DNA from: CAVPJC01 sp963705155
Lineage (GTDB): Bacteria > Chloroflexota > Anaerolineae > Anaerolineales > UBA4823
DNA: 64,000 bases
Assembly: GCA_963705155.1 (NCBI GenBank)
Contig: CAVPJC010000001.1
Span: 1 to 64,000 of the forward strand
Direction: 5' to 3'
The translations under genes were made by a program, and so were the position numbers. Positions 35,101 through 44,290 of this stretch are shown here, piece after piece; position 1 is the stretch's first letter, and each line of letters begins with the position of its first letter. Below the pieces are notes generated by a model that had not been told where the DNA came from, did not search any database, and worked only from the letters and a program-made list of their open reading frames with translations.

Positions 35101-37305
35101 ATGAAATTCGCCAAACCAAACTTGCTCCGCTTTTTGAGAATAACTCTGATCATCACCATGATCCTGGGGAGTTTTGGCATTTTAGCGCCGACCAACGGCA
35201 AGGCTTTCGCTGAGGGCGAAGCCGCCACTTACCGGGTGGCTACCACAGGCAGCGACACCTCCTCCTGCGGCTCTACTACTACTCCCTGCCGGAGCATCCA
35301 ATATGCTCTGAATAAATCCGCCACAGGCGATACCATCCTGGTTGCAGCCGGTACCTATACCTATAATCCCAACGCAGATACCTGCTCATTTCTCATCACC
35401 CGGGCAGTGGCGTGTTTTGTTGATAAACATCTTACGATCCTGGGTGGGTACGCACCCGGCTCCTGGTCAAACCCCAACCCAAGCGCCTATCCAACGGTCA
35501 TCGATGGTTCCGGCTCCAGCCGGGGCGTGGCTATCATTGCCTACAACAGCACCGCCAGCCTGCTGATGGAAGGCTTCACCATCCAGAACGGCCTGGCCCA
35601 GGGCAAAGGCAGCGGTAATGATTTTGAAATCAGCGCTTATGGCGGGGGAATGTGGGCCCAGTTGGGTACGGTAACACTGCGCAACATGATCTTTCGTAAC
35701 AACCGGTCTGCCGGCGGCAATACCAGCTCTCAATATGGCGGTGGCAGCGGGGGCGGCGGCCTTGCCGTTCAGGCGCCCGGCGGGGTGACCTCGGTGCTGG
35801 AAAACGTGTTTTTCGAGAACAATTTGGCCCAGGGCGGCACAGGTGTCCGGCGCGGCGGCGTTGCCCTGGGCGGCGGTCTGTATACTTTCCAATCTGCAGT
35901 GATCGCCACCGGTCTGACCTTCATGTCCAACCAGGCCATTGCTGGCGATTCTTCTGGTGTTGGCACCGACACCACCCATGGATTACGGGCAGATGCCCTC
36001 GGCGGTGGAGCTGCCTTTTCCATCGACAGCTCGGTGTCCCTGACAAACATCGAGGCGCAGGGTAACAAAGCTCTCGGTGGTGATGCCGGTACGGGCTCGG
36101 GCGCGATCGCTGGCGGCGGCTTTGGTGGCTTCTTGCATGCCGAGAAGTCTCCACTGACCCTGGTTAACGTCACCGCCAGGGACAACCAGGCTGTAGGCGG
36201 CAGGGCTGCCACGGGCGGGGTTGCATTTGGCGGCGGACTGATGACCGATTCGGGCGATGTATCTTTTGATCGCGTCGTTGCCATTCAAAATGCCGCCATT
36301 TCCGGCGCATCTCTCAATGGGGGCTATGCTGGCGCACCCAGCGGCGGCGGCGCCTACCTGACCAATTTCGATGGCGTCCAGCGCGATGCAACCATCGTGA
36401 ACACCATCTTCGCCGATAACCGCATTGAAGTGGGCAGCCCCGGCGCCAGTGTGGGTGGGGGTGGAGCTGGCCTGGTCATCCAGGCAATATACGCCACCAT
36501 CAACCACTCCACTTTTGCCCGCAACTATTTTGTTGGCGATGTAAAATCCGGGCAGGCTCTCATCGTCCACGGCCTCAACGGAGAGAGCGGCACCCCTTCA
36601 ACCGCAAATATTCGCTACACGGTGATTGCCAACCACGTCCAACCCTACACGGCAAACACTTCTGCTCTCACAGTAGCCCGGAACAGCACTGCCAACCTGA
36701 CCCGGGTGATGTTCGCAGGGAATACCAACAACACCAATAGCAACGGCCTGCCGCTTCCCGTGGGGACCATTACCGGCATGAGCACTACCCAAACGGTAGA
36801 CTCGATTTCGTTCGTCTCTCCGGGAAATCCAAATTACAACTACCATCTCCAGTCCAACTCGCCTGCCATCGACCAGGCCCAGGGCAGTAACCTCAACCTG
36901 GATGTGGATGGAGAAGCACGCCCGGTGAGCAGCTACCCGGACATCGGCGCTGACGAATTTTCCTTACAATCCATTGCGGTAGGGACCAGTCTTGTGAACG
37001 CCCTGGTCAGCGGCTCGGCGGACTACACCCGCCTGATCCAGGTGATCCTGCCCGATCCGGCAGCCATATGGACGGCTGTGACCAGCGCCAATTGGCTTTT
37101 CCTGGGCGGCGGTAACAGCCACCAGCAGAGCGGTGTGTCTGGCGATTATTTGCTTATTAGCATTGAGGCGTCACTTGTGGAAAGCACCACTCAATCCACC
37201 ACGATCACCATATCCGGTGGAGAGGCGCAACCAGCAAGTTTACCGGTGAACATGGTCAGGGTAAATGATGTTTACTACATTCATCTGCCTCTCACTGTCC
37301 ATTAG
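35101..37305 (+). CDS. Secreted right-handed beta-helix surface protein (choice-of-anchor Q type)
   Basis: 734 residues from ATG 35101 (an in-frame TTG at 35089 lies inside the terminator U-tract and is less likely). A signal peptide (LRFLRITLIITMILGSFGIL) is followed by YRVATTGSDTSSCGS and SIQYALNKSATGDTILVAAG, the normal entry to a pectate-lyase-like beta-helix. Gly-rich GGG coils follow with alternating FxNNRS, FENNLA and FMSNQA-type asparagine-ladder motifs. Near the end, YHLQSNSPAIDQAQG and YPDIGADEF are the choice-of-anchor Q hallmark, and the protein closes with YYIHLPLTVH. It is probably exported and displayed, as an adhesin or glycan-binding protein. Upstream c-di-GMP control fits a role in attachment or biofilm matrix. 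Confidence 0.85.
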   Translation: MKFAKPNLLRFLRITLIITMILGSFGILAPTNGKAFAEGEAATYRVATTGSDTSSCGSTTTPCRSIQYALNKSATGDTILVAAGTYTYNPNADTCSFLITRAVACFVDKHLTILGGYAPGSWSNPNPSAYPTVIDGSGSSRGVAIIAYNSTASLLMEGFTIQNGLAQGKGSGNDFEISAYGGGMWAQLGTVTLRNMIFRNNRSAGGNTSSQYGGGSGGGGLAVQAPGGVTSVLENVFFENNLAQGGTGVRRGGVALGGGLYTFQSAVIATGLTFMSNQAIAGDSSGVGTDTTHGLRADALGGGAAFSIDSSVSLTNIEAQGNKALGGDAGTGSGAIAGGGFGGFLHAEKSPLTLVNVTARDNQAVGGRAATGGVAFGGGLMTDSGDVSFDRVVAIQNAAISGASLNGGYAGAPSGGGAYLTNFDGVQRDATIVNTIFADNRIEVGSPGASVGGGGAGLVIQAIYATINHSTFARNYFVGDVKSGQALIVHGLNGESGTPSTANIRYTVIANHVQPYTANTSALTVARNSTANLTRVMFAGNTNNTNSNGLPLPVGTITGMSTTQTVDSISFVSPGNPNYNYHLQSNSPAIDQAQGSNLNLDVDGEARPVSSYPDIGADEFSLQSIAVGTSLVNALVSGSADYTRLIQVILPDPAAIWTAVTSANWLFLGGGNSHQQSGVSGDYLLISIEASLVESTTQSTTITISGGEAQPASLPVNMVRVNDVYYIHLPLTVH

Positions 37306-37368
37306 CGCCAAGCGATAAGCCGGATCAAATCCCACGCAAATTTGCACCCGGCTCCACAAGCTTGAGTA

Positions 37369-38436
37369 TCAGGTAAGGCGGTTGAAAACTCTCCCCGCCC
37401 TCCTGAACACCGCGCGCATCATTTTCGCCATCCAGCGCAGAACACGCTGGTGGAGCGGTCTGGGATTGGACAAAATTTTAAGCGCCAGAAATTCTCTCCA
37501 TGAATAAACACCCCCTCTCCGGGCAGCAATGCGCTCGCGCTGGTTCTCACGCTCCTGAAAATGACGGAGGGCAGCCCCGTCCCTTAGAACAGTTTTGCGT
37601 GGCTTTGCAATGAAATAAGAGAAAAGCGGGGGGACAAATTTGTCCCGGCTGAATTTGCGATCCAGCTCCAGCAAATACGCAATCGCTGGCTCCAGCTCTT
37701 GAGTTGCGCAAGATTGCATGTTCTGGTTATGCGTCATGATCTCGTAGGCTATCCCACCGCCGGTGTCATGGCGTTCCATAATCTCAAAATAACGCTCCAC
37801 CGTTTCAAAAATGATGTCGGAGTGAATGGCCTCGGTGGGATCATTTACCAGCATGGTGGGCAGGTGTGGGCGTTGAAAAGAATTTTTGCGAATAGTGTCA
37901 GGTAACCCGTTGTTAACACTCTTCAGGATCAACCAGTGCAATAATGAATACTGGTTGCGGCGCGGGCCGATATAATCAAAATGGACGAACAAACCGTTCG
38001 GCTGGATGGTTTCGCACAAGATCTGGCACAACCGGTTGATATACTGCACATGATGCAGCGCCGCGACGTTGACAACCAAATCAAATGGCTCCCCGGCAAA
38101 ATCGATTTTATTAACATCTGTCTGAAAATAATCGATAGAACGGTCCCCTTTCTCTCGCTGCGCCGCCATCAATAAATCATGGGCGTAATCGAAACCGATC
38201 GCATGGCGGACGATATTTTTATCGATAAAATCTCTTTCCACCCAACCATTCCCGCAGTTCAAGAACAACCCGCGTTCAAATGGTTGGTTTGCAAATCGAT
38301 CTTTGAAATCCTGCACCCACCATTTATTTTTATCCCCCGTAAAGTTTTCACACATATACTGCAGCACCTGGGGATAATCATTCCAGTACTTGCCGCTGTA
38401 ATAAACCTCGCTTTTCTTGTTGACCGCGGTTTCCAT
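37369..38436 (-). CDS. Class I SAM-dependent methyltransferase
   Basis: 355 residues. LFLNCGNGWVERDFI is the SAM-binding loop (a variant of GxGxG), IGFDYAHDLLMAA holds the ribose-binding acid, and LVVNVAALHHVQYINRL is motif II/post-II. The C-terminal 60 residues are strongly basic (RERIAARRGG, RVLRWMAKMMRAVFRR). It is the only gene of the polysaccharide locus on the minus strand and looks somewhat less GC-rich. Methyltransferases of this kind methylate sugars in glycan clusters, sometimes to end the chain; the target here is inferred. Confidence 0.8.
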   Translation of the reverse strand: METAVNKKSEVYYSGKYWNDYPQVLQYMCENFTGDKNKWWVQDFKDRFANQPFERGLFLNCGNGWVERDFIDKNIVRHAIGFDYAHDLLMAAQREKGDRSIDYFQTDVNKIDFAGEPFDLVVNVAALHHVQYINRLCQILCETIQPNGLFVHFDYIGPRRNQYSLLHWLILKSVNNGLPDTIRKNSFQRPHLPTMLVNDPTEAIHSDIIFETVERYFEIMERHDTGGGIAYEIMTHNQNMQSCATQELEPAIAYLLELDRKFSRDKFVPPLFSYFIAKPRKTVLRDGAALRHFQERENQRERIAARRGGVYSWREFLALKILSNPRPLHQRVLRWMAKMMRAVFRRAGRVFNRLT

Positions 38437-38526
38437 CGTTTTTCAATTATCGTGTTTATCCGGGTTATGTCAAGTGCTGTAAAAAGCTAGAGTGCAGCGT
38501 TTGCCAGGTATGATATAACTATCTCC

Positions 38527-39807
38527 ATGTTGATTACTGTTTTAAGTGGGGTCAGAGGTGATACCCGGCGCTACCGCAGCTTCCACCTCTACGAACAGTT
38601 CCGGCTTGCCGGGGTGGAGTGCCTGCTTTCGCATATCACCGATCCCGGGCTGCCTGCTAAAATGGATCGCTCTGATCTGGTCATCTTCCATCGCACGGCT
38701 ATGGATGCATACGTTGCACGCCTGATCGAGTCCGTCCACCGTCGAGGCGGCCTGGTGCTGCTGGATGTGGATGATCTAGTTTTTGATCTCGAAGCCTTCG
38801 ATTGGATTGACAGCCCTGACTTCCAGGACCCCATGCGCGCCGCCCTCTACAAAGATGAGATGCGCCGCCACAAGGACACCCTCCTGGCATGTGATGCGGT
38901 CATCGCCTCCACCGAGTTTCTGGCCCAGCAAGCCGGCGCTTTGGGCAAGTCCGCCTGGGTGCACCGCAACGCCTTCAGCCTGGAAATGTTAGCGCTTGCA
39001 AAGCAGGCTCACCTTGTCCGCCAGCCCACCGCTGGCAAAGTAATCATTGGTTACGCCAGCGGCACTCCCACCCACGATCGTGATTTTCAAGAGGCGGCGC
39101 CTGCTTTGAGGCAGGTTCTGTTGCAATACCCTCAGGCAGAGTTGTGGCTGGTCGGACCACTCGAACCGGGCAGCAACTGGGGCAGCCTGCAAACCCACAT
39201 TCGCCGCCAACCTCTGGTGCCGTGGCGAAAGCTGCCTGAAATCCTGGCCCAGATGGATATTAACCTGGCCCCGTTGGTCAGGCGCAATCCTTTCGCTCAG
39301 TCGAAAAGTGAAATAAAATATATGGAGGCTGGATTGGTGTCCTTGCCTACCATTGCCAGCCCCACCGAGGCCTATTCATTCGCTATACGCCCATCGCAAA
39401 ACGGCCTCCTGGCTGGCAACGACCAGGAATGGGCCGAAGCGCTCGCCACACTGGTTGAGCAGGCTGAGTTGCGCCAGGGCATGGGTGCGAACGCCCACCA
39501 GGATGTGCTCGACCACTACCACCCGCAGGTGCGCGCCGCTCAATTGCTGGATACCCTCGATCAGATATACACCCGCCTGCGATCACATACTTTCCGGGAA
39601 ACCATGATCCAGGCGGCGCCTCACCCGGTCATCTCGAGCCCGGAACCTCAGATCAGGATTGGTGTGGAGATCGAGGACCGGCCCACGCTGGCGCAGATGG
39701 CGCTGTACACCCTCCGCCATCGGGAGATCAGCACTTTGCTCAAACAAATCTGGGTCTACTTTCGCCGCATGCTGGCGCCGTTCTTTCCATACCGTAAAGC
39801 GCCATGA
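38527..39807 (+). CDS. Glycosyltransferase family 4-like protein
   Basis: 426 residues. ITVLSGVRGDTRRYRSFHLY begins a compact N-terminal half with LLDVDDLVFDLEAFDWID. The donor half has IIGYASGTPTHDRDFQEAAP, LWLVGPLEPGSNWGSL and SEIKYMEAGLVSLPTIASPT. The protein ends in a long basic tail (YTLRHREISTLLKQIW). The -10-like TATGAT lies only 11 bases before the ATG and no Shine-Dalgarno site is visible. It begins the second glycan gene run and overlaps the next gene by ATGA. Confidence 0.8.
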   Translation: MLITVLSGVRGDTRRYRSFHLYEQFRLAGVECLLSHITDPGLPAKMDRSDLVIFHRTAMDAYVARLIESVHRRGGLVLLDVDDLVFDLEAFDWIDSPDFQDPMRAALYKDEMRRHKDTLLACDAVIASTEFLAQQAGALGKSAWVHRNAFSLEMLALAKQAHLVRQPTAGKVIIGYASGTPTHDRDFQEAAPALRQVLLQYPQAELWLVGPLEPGSNWGSLQTHIRRQPLVPWRKLPEILAQMDINLAPLVRRNPFAQSKSEIKYMEAGLVSLPTIASPTEAYSFAIRPSQNGLLAGNDQEWAEALATLVEQAELRQGMGANAHQDVLDHYHPQVRAAQLLDTLDQIYTRLRSHTFRETMIQAAPHPVISSPEPQIRIGVEIEDRPTLAQMALYTLRHREISTLLKQIWVYFRRMLAPFFPYRKAP

Positions 39808-40715
39808 CCGACACACAAGAGATTGTACTCTCAATTTGCATCGTGACCTGCCAGGCGCGGCAATACCTGCGCAACTGTTTGCAGTCAATAGCATCAAACC
39901 CGCCTTCGGTTGGCTATGAGATCATCGTGGTAGATAACCACTCCACCGATGGCACACTCGAGATGCTCGCCGCCGATTTTCCATCGGTTAAAGTTATCGC
40001 CAACCCCGATAACCGGGGCTTTACCGCGCCAACCAATCAGGCTATGCAGAGCGCATCTGGCGCGTACCTGCTGCTGCTCAACCCCGATACACTGGTTCAC
40101 CCTGGCGCTCTGGATACCTTGCTCGAGTTTCTCGGTTCCCACGCTGCAGTTGGAATTTGCGGTCCGCGTGTTTTGAACGCTGATGGTTCTCTGCAGAAGC
40201 CCTGCCGGCGCGGCGAATCTCGCCCCTGGGCAGTTTTTTCTTACTTTCTGGGGTTGTCGCGGCTTTTTCCGGACAGCAAGCTGTTTGGCGGCTATTTGCT
40301 CAACTACCTGGACGAGAATGAGAACCACGCCGTAGATGGCGTCTCGGGCTCGTGCATGCTCATCCGGCGTGAGCTGGTTCAACAAATCGGTTTCCTGGAT
40401 GAACGCTTTTTTGCCTACCAGGAAGATGCCGATTATTGCTTCCGGACGCGCCAGGCCGGCTGGCAGGTGTATTACGTTGCCGCAGCCCGCGTCACGCATT
40501 TCGGCGGGCAGGGCGGCTCGCGGGTTCAACCGTATCGCTCCATTTATCAATGGCACCGTTCTTATTGGCTTTATTATCGTAAGAACCTGGCATCCGATTA
40601 CTTTTTTCTCTTTAATTGGTTCTATTACATGGCAATGCTTGCCAAGATGGGGGCAGCCTTGCTCGCCAACCTCTTGCGGCTGGGTAAGTTTTCTCCCACC
40701 CGCCAATCACAATGA
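39804..40715 (+). CDS. Glycosyltransferase family 2 (rhamnosyltransferase-like)
   Basis: 303 residues. LSICIVTCQARQYLRNCLQS, DNHSTDGTLEML, PDNRGFTAPTNQAM, LLLNPDTLVHPGAL, GSCMLIRRELVQQIGFLDER and YQEDADYCFRTRQAGWQVYY are the standard blocks of rhamnosyltransferase-type family 2 enzymes. With dTDP-rhamnose made by the rfb genes, rhamnose transfer is a reasonable guess. ATGA overlaps on both sides. Confidence 0.85.
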   Translation: MTDTQEIVLSICIVTCQARQYLRNCLQSIASNPPSVGYEIIVVDNHSTDGTLEMLAADFPSVKVIANPDNRGFTAPTNQAMQSASGAYLLLLNPDTLVHPGALDTLLEFLGSHAAVGICGPRVLNADGSLQKPCRRGESRPWAVFSYFLGLSRLFPDSKLFGGYLLNYLDENENHAVDGVSGSCMLIRRELVQQIGFLDERFFAYQEDADYCFRTRQAGWQVYYVAAARVTHFGGQGGSRVQPYRSIYQWHRSYWLYYRKNLASDYFFLFNWFYYMAMLAKMGAALLANLLRLGKFSPTRQSQ

Positions 40716-41754
40716 ACGCACCCTTCATTTCCTCCATCCTGCAAAGCCTGCTCTTTTCGATGGCGCTCACCCTGTCTGCAGCGATCATTGCGATTCGTTT
40801 GGCCCGCCGCTGGAACTTCCTGGACCTCCCCGGCAGCGCCCCCCACAAGCAGCACACCCTGCCGACACCTCTGGCGGGCGGAATGGCTCTGGTGTCGTCA
40901 TTAAGTATCTCTTTTTTTTCTCAGGCTCGTGGCAAGACCCTGGTATGCTAGCCATATTCGCCAGCAGCATCGTCATTTTCCTGACCGGCTTATGGGACGA
41001 TCTGCGTGAGCTGCCCCCCGGGGCGAAACTGCTTGGGCAGGGCGCAGCCGCGCTCCTGTTAATCTGGCAGGGGGTCTATATCCGTATCTTTGAATCACCC
41101 GAGTTCTTTATCCACGGGCAGGGCGGCGTCTACGTGTGGCTGGATTGGCTCCTGACCCTGATCTGGATCGTGGGCATCACCAACGCCTTCAATTTTGTGG
41201 ACAGCATGGATGGCCTTGCATCTGCGCTGGCCGGCATTTCAGCCGCGTTTTTCGTTCTGGCATCGATCAATTCAGGCCAGGAGCAGCTCGCCCAATTGTG
41301 CGTCCTGCTGTTGGGCGCCTGCATCGGCCTGTACTACTTCAATGCCCCGCCGGCGCGGCTCTTCCTGGGTGATTCCGGGGCGCAGATGCTCGGCTTCTGG
41401 CTGGCAGCCCTGGCTATCATCTACACCCCGCGGGGTGCCTTCCAGACTTCCTCCTGGTTTGCGCCCATCATGATCCTGGGAGTACCGGTATTCGATACCA
41501 CGTTGGTGGTGTTTACACGTACCCGCCACGGCCGGCCAATTTACAAATCTGCTCTGGATCATACCTACCATCGTCTGGTAACATTAGGTATTGAACCAAA
41601 CCGCGCTGTGATGACGATGCAGGTGGCGGCTTTGTTTTCTGGCTGCCTTGCCATCCTTGTCTTGAACCTGCCTCCCCTGCTGGCCAACAGCGTGTTTGCT
41701 CTGGCAGTAGCTGCCGGGGCGGTATCCTTGTTTTACCTGGATCGGGCAGGCTAA
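40712..41754 (+). pseudogene. Polyprenyl-phosphate sugar-1-phosphate transferase (WecA/MraY family), one frameshift
   Basis: A multi-pass membrane protein. The first part ends at LALVSSLSISFF-type sequence (MALVSSLSISFF); the second continues SGSWQDPGMLAIF and has GLWDDLRELPPGAKLLGQ, NAFNFVDSMDGLASALAG, ARLFLGDSGAQMLGFWL and the cytoplasmic loop RPIYKSALDHTYHRL with its histidines. These are the catalytic aspartates of the family. It attaches the first sugar phosphate to undecaprenyl phosphate. The frame is lost at a run of eight T residues (40912-40919), a classic homopolymer indel site. Confidence 0.85.
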
Positions 41755-41780
41755 CCGCTTTGCCCGGAGACTTTTGGAAG

Positions 41781-42812
41781 ATGCAACACTACATGAACAA
41801 TGCCTGGAATATCCGCTCAGAGATTTATGACCTGCTTCACCGCTGGCCCCTGGTGTTTCTGGTATTCTTGCTGGGCAGCCTGCTGGGCTGGGGAGCCGGA
41901 TGGCTGGTCCCATCCCCTTACCGCGCCGAATTTGAGCTGTATGTGGCCTACAACGGCGACCGGATTTACCGCAACTCGGATGACTACAAAAACTGGCAAC
42001 TGAGCGAACTGGAAATTTACATCTATTCCGATGATATGCTCGCTTCTGCCCTGGATCGCCTCCGCCAGACGGATGCCTACTGGAACGATTTCTCTGTAAC
42101 CGAGATCCGTCCCGCTCTGCATACCTACTGGCGCAATGCCGGCAAGTGGCGGCTTGTGGCCGAGTGGGACCAGCCCGAAAGGGCGGCGCAGATTGCCTCT
42201 GCCTGGGGCGCGGCCGTGGTTGAAAACACCCGCCAGGCTGTGGAGCAGGGCCGGCTGGCGATGGAGCTGGGCGACCGCATCCGCGCCCTGTCCAGGGAGG
42301 AGGCGCAGCTTGCCCAGCGAATTGCTCGGCTGGCGGGAATTTCCCGCGCCCTGATCGACTGGAAAAGCGCGGCTTCCCTGACTGCTTCCGATCGACCCCT
42401 GGATGTCCTGGAGCGTTGGCGCTTGCAGTCCCTGGCTGCTGGTTTCTCTGATCTGAACCCCGCCGCTCAAATCTTATTAACCCAATATCCACCGGCAGAT
42501 GCCCCGGTTCAGGAGGTTATCCCCTGGGCAGACCTCCTCAGCCAGACCGTTGCAGATGAGCAGACCAATCTACAAGGGCAGGAAGCCGAGCTCGCCCAGC
42601 GCCGCGAAGAACTTACCCGTCAGTGGGAGGCGGCTTCTGGAACCTCTCGCAACCTGACCGCCGACCTGTACGTGGAGCAAATTGCCGATATTACACCGAA
42701 GGGAGAACCTGTTCGCATAACGGCCTCACTTGCCTTGATTGGCGGCCTGCTGGGTCTGCTGGGCGGAGCTTTCTGGTGGCTGACCGGCGCCAGGAGAAAG
42801 ACACAGCCATGA
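41781..42812 (+). CDS. Wzz-like polysaccharide chain-length regulator
   Basis: About 343 residues from ATG 41781 (TTG 41760 and ATG 41793 are alternatives). One membrane helix near the N-terminus (LVFLVFLLGSLLGWGAGWLV) and one near the C-terminus (SLALIGGLLGLLGGAFWWL) enclose a periplasmic-type domain. That domain has a long helical stretch around residues 150-290 (LSREEAQLAQRIARLAG, EAELAQRREELTRQW). This is the polysaccharide co-polymerase layout, without an attached tyrosine kinase. It sits between the initiating transferase and the Wzy-like gene, as in Wzx/Wzy systems. The preceding GGAAG is a weak Shine-Dalgarno match. Confidence 0.75.
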   Translation: MQHYMNNAWNIRSEIYDLLHRWPLVFLVFLLGSLLGWGAGWLVPSPYRAEFELYVAYNGDRIYRNSDDYKNWQLSELEIYIYSDDMLASALDRLRQTDAYWNDFSVTEIRPALHTYWRNAGKWRLVAEWDQPERAAQIASAWGAAVVENTRQAVEQGRLAMELGDRIRALSREEAQLAQRIARLAGISRALIDWKSAASLTASDRPLDVLERWRLQSLAAGFSDLNPAAQILLTQYPPADAPVQEVIPWADLLSQTVADEQTNLQGQEAELAQRREELTRQWEAASGTSRNLTADLYVEQIADITPKGEPVRITASLALIGGLLGLLGGAFWWLTGARRKTQP

Positions 42813-44290
42813 TATCCACGTCGGCCTCGCCTTTCTCCAGGGCTGTGCAGATCGCCAACCGGTTTGCATGGGCCTTCCTCCTGGTCAGTTTGCCGGTGAC
42901 CAGTTTCCCCTACTTTCCAAAGGCTTTTGGCGGCAGCGCACTTGTGCGCCCGCTGGCCATCTACCCGCTGGTCGTCTTGCTGGCCCTGTTCACCCTGCCG
43001 CGCTTGTTCAGCCGCCCGGTGCCAGGCGCACTGCGCAGCCTTCTACCGTTTGCGCTGGTGGCGGTGGGTGTCTCCATCATCTCCATGCTGCGCGGGATCG
43101 ACCCGGTGTTTGGTGTCAGCGTAGCCAATCGTGTCCTGCGCGCCGTCATCACTCTGGCGATCGGCGCTGCGATTTTTTACACGGTCGCACTTTTTCCGAC
43201 CTCCCACGATGATTTACGCGGCGCCCTTCGCTGGCTGTATGCCGGCTTCAGCATCGCCCTGCTGTGGGGCTCTCTTCAGGCAGTGTATGTGCTTCGCTTC
43301 AATCCAGATTACTACAAACTGCTTTCTTCGTTACAAGATTTCGTATCCACCCGAAAGCTCTTCACCACGCGCATCTCCGGGATAACCTACGAACCCAACT
43401 GGTTTGCCGTTCAGATCAGCTCGCTCCTTCTACCCTGGTTATTTGCTTCCATACTGTCGGGATATAGCGTTTTTCGCTGGCGCTGGCGCTTCCTCACCAT
43501 TGAATGGCTGCTGGCAGCCTGGGGTATCGTTGTCCTGGCTTTCACCTTCTCCCGGGCAGGTATCGCCAACCTGTTTATCCTGGCTTTTTTGGCTTTCCTG
43601 TTCTTCCGCCCCGCCCGGGCGGCTGCCCGTGGCAGTCGCTCCATTCTGCGCAGCCTGCCCCGCCGCCTGTTAGAGGCTGCCACTGTGGTTGCGATTCTGG
43701 TGGGCGTCATCTACGTGGCAGGCAGCAATAACTCCTTCTTTTCCCGGATGTGGGATTACTGGAACCAGGCAAATCAGCGCACGCTGTCCGAATATTTTGA
43801 CTATATTGGCTTCGGTGCTCGCTTCACCTATGGCGAAGCGGCCTTCCGTACCTACGAATCCAACCCCTTTCTGGGCGTGGGCCTGGGCAACTATGCTTTT
43901 TATTTCCCCAAGATGCTCCCCGACCAGCCTCTGGCAGCTACGCCCGAGCTTCTGCGCATTATCCTGCCTGATGATGGCCGCGACCGCCTCATCACGCCCA
44001 AGAATTTTTACTTCCGCATACTGGCCGAAACTGGCTTGCTGGGCGCGGCTGCTTTCCTGGCATTTCTGGCTGCCATTTTGGGCTGCGGTCTGTATTTATG
44101 GCTCTCACCTGACCCCGACCAAAAATTCTGGGGCAGCGCGGGCTTGCTGGGGCTGATCGCTTTTCTCACATCTTCTCTGTCATTTGACTCTTTTGCCATC
44201 CCGAACATGTGGGTCGTCTTTGGCCTGACCACTGCAGCCGCATGGAGCTTCTCCCGCCGTGGAGACACAAATTTACAAGGTGAAAAATGA
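42809..44290 (+). CDS. O-antigen polymerase/ligase-like membrane protein (Wzy/WaaL family)
   Basis: 493 residues from ATG 42809, overlapping the Wzz-like stop by ATGA. It has about twelve membrane segments. A large extracytoplasmic loop contains YEPNWFAVQISSLLLPWLF and FTFSRAGIANLFILAFLAFL, the SRxG motif of the family, followed by the NPFLGVGLGNYAFYFP loop (PFxGxGxGxF) and RLITPKNFYFRILAETGLLG. It polymerises glycan repeat units or ligates glycan to an acceptor. Confidence 0.85.
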   Translation: MISTSASPFSRAVQIANRFAWAFLLVSLPVTSFPYFPKAFGGSALVRPLAIYPLVVLLALFTLPRLFSRPVPGALRSLLPFALVAVGVSIISMLRGIDPVFGVSVANRVLRAVITLAIGAAIFYTVALFPTSHDDLRGALRWLYAGFSIALLWGSLQAVYVLRFNPDYYKLLSSLQDFVSTRKLFTTRISGITYEPNWFAVQISSLLLPWLFASILSGYSVFRWRWRFLTIEWLLAAWGIVVLAFTFSRAGIANLFILAFLAFLFFRPARAAARGSRSILRSLPRRLLEAATVVAILVGVIYVAGSNNSFFSRMWDYWNQANQRTLSEYFDYIGFGARFTYGEAAFRTYESNPFLGVGLGNYAFYFPKMLPDQPLAATPELLRIILPDDGRDRLITPKNFYFRILAETGLLGAAAFLAFLAAILGCGLYLWLSPDPDQKFWGSAGLLGLIAFLTSSLSFDSFAIPNMWVVFGLTTAAAWSFSRRGDTNLQGEK

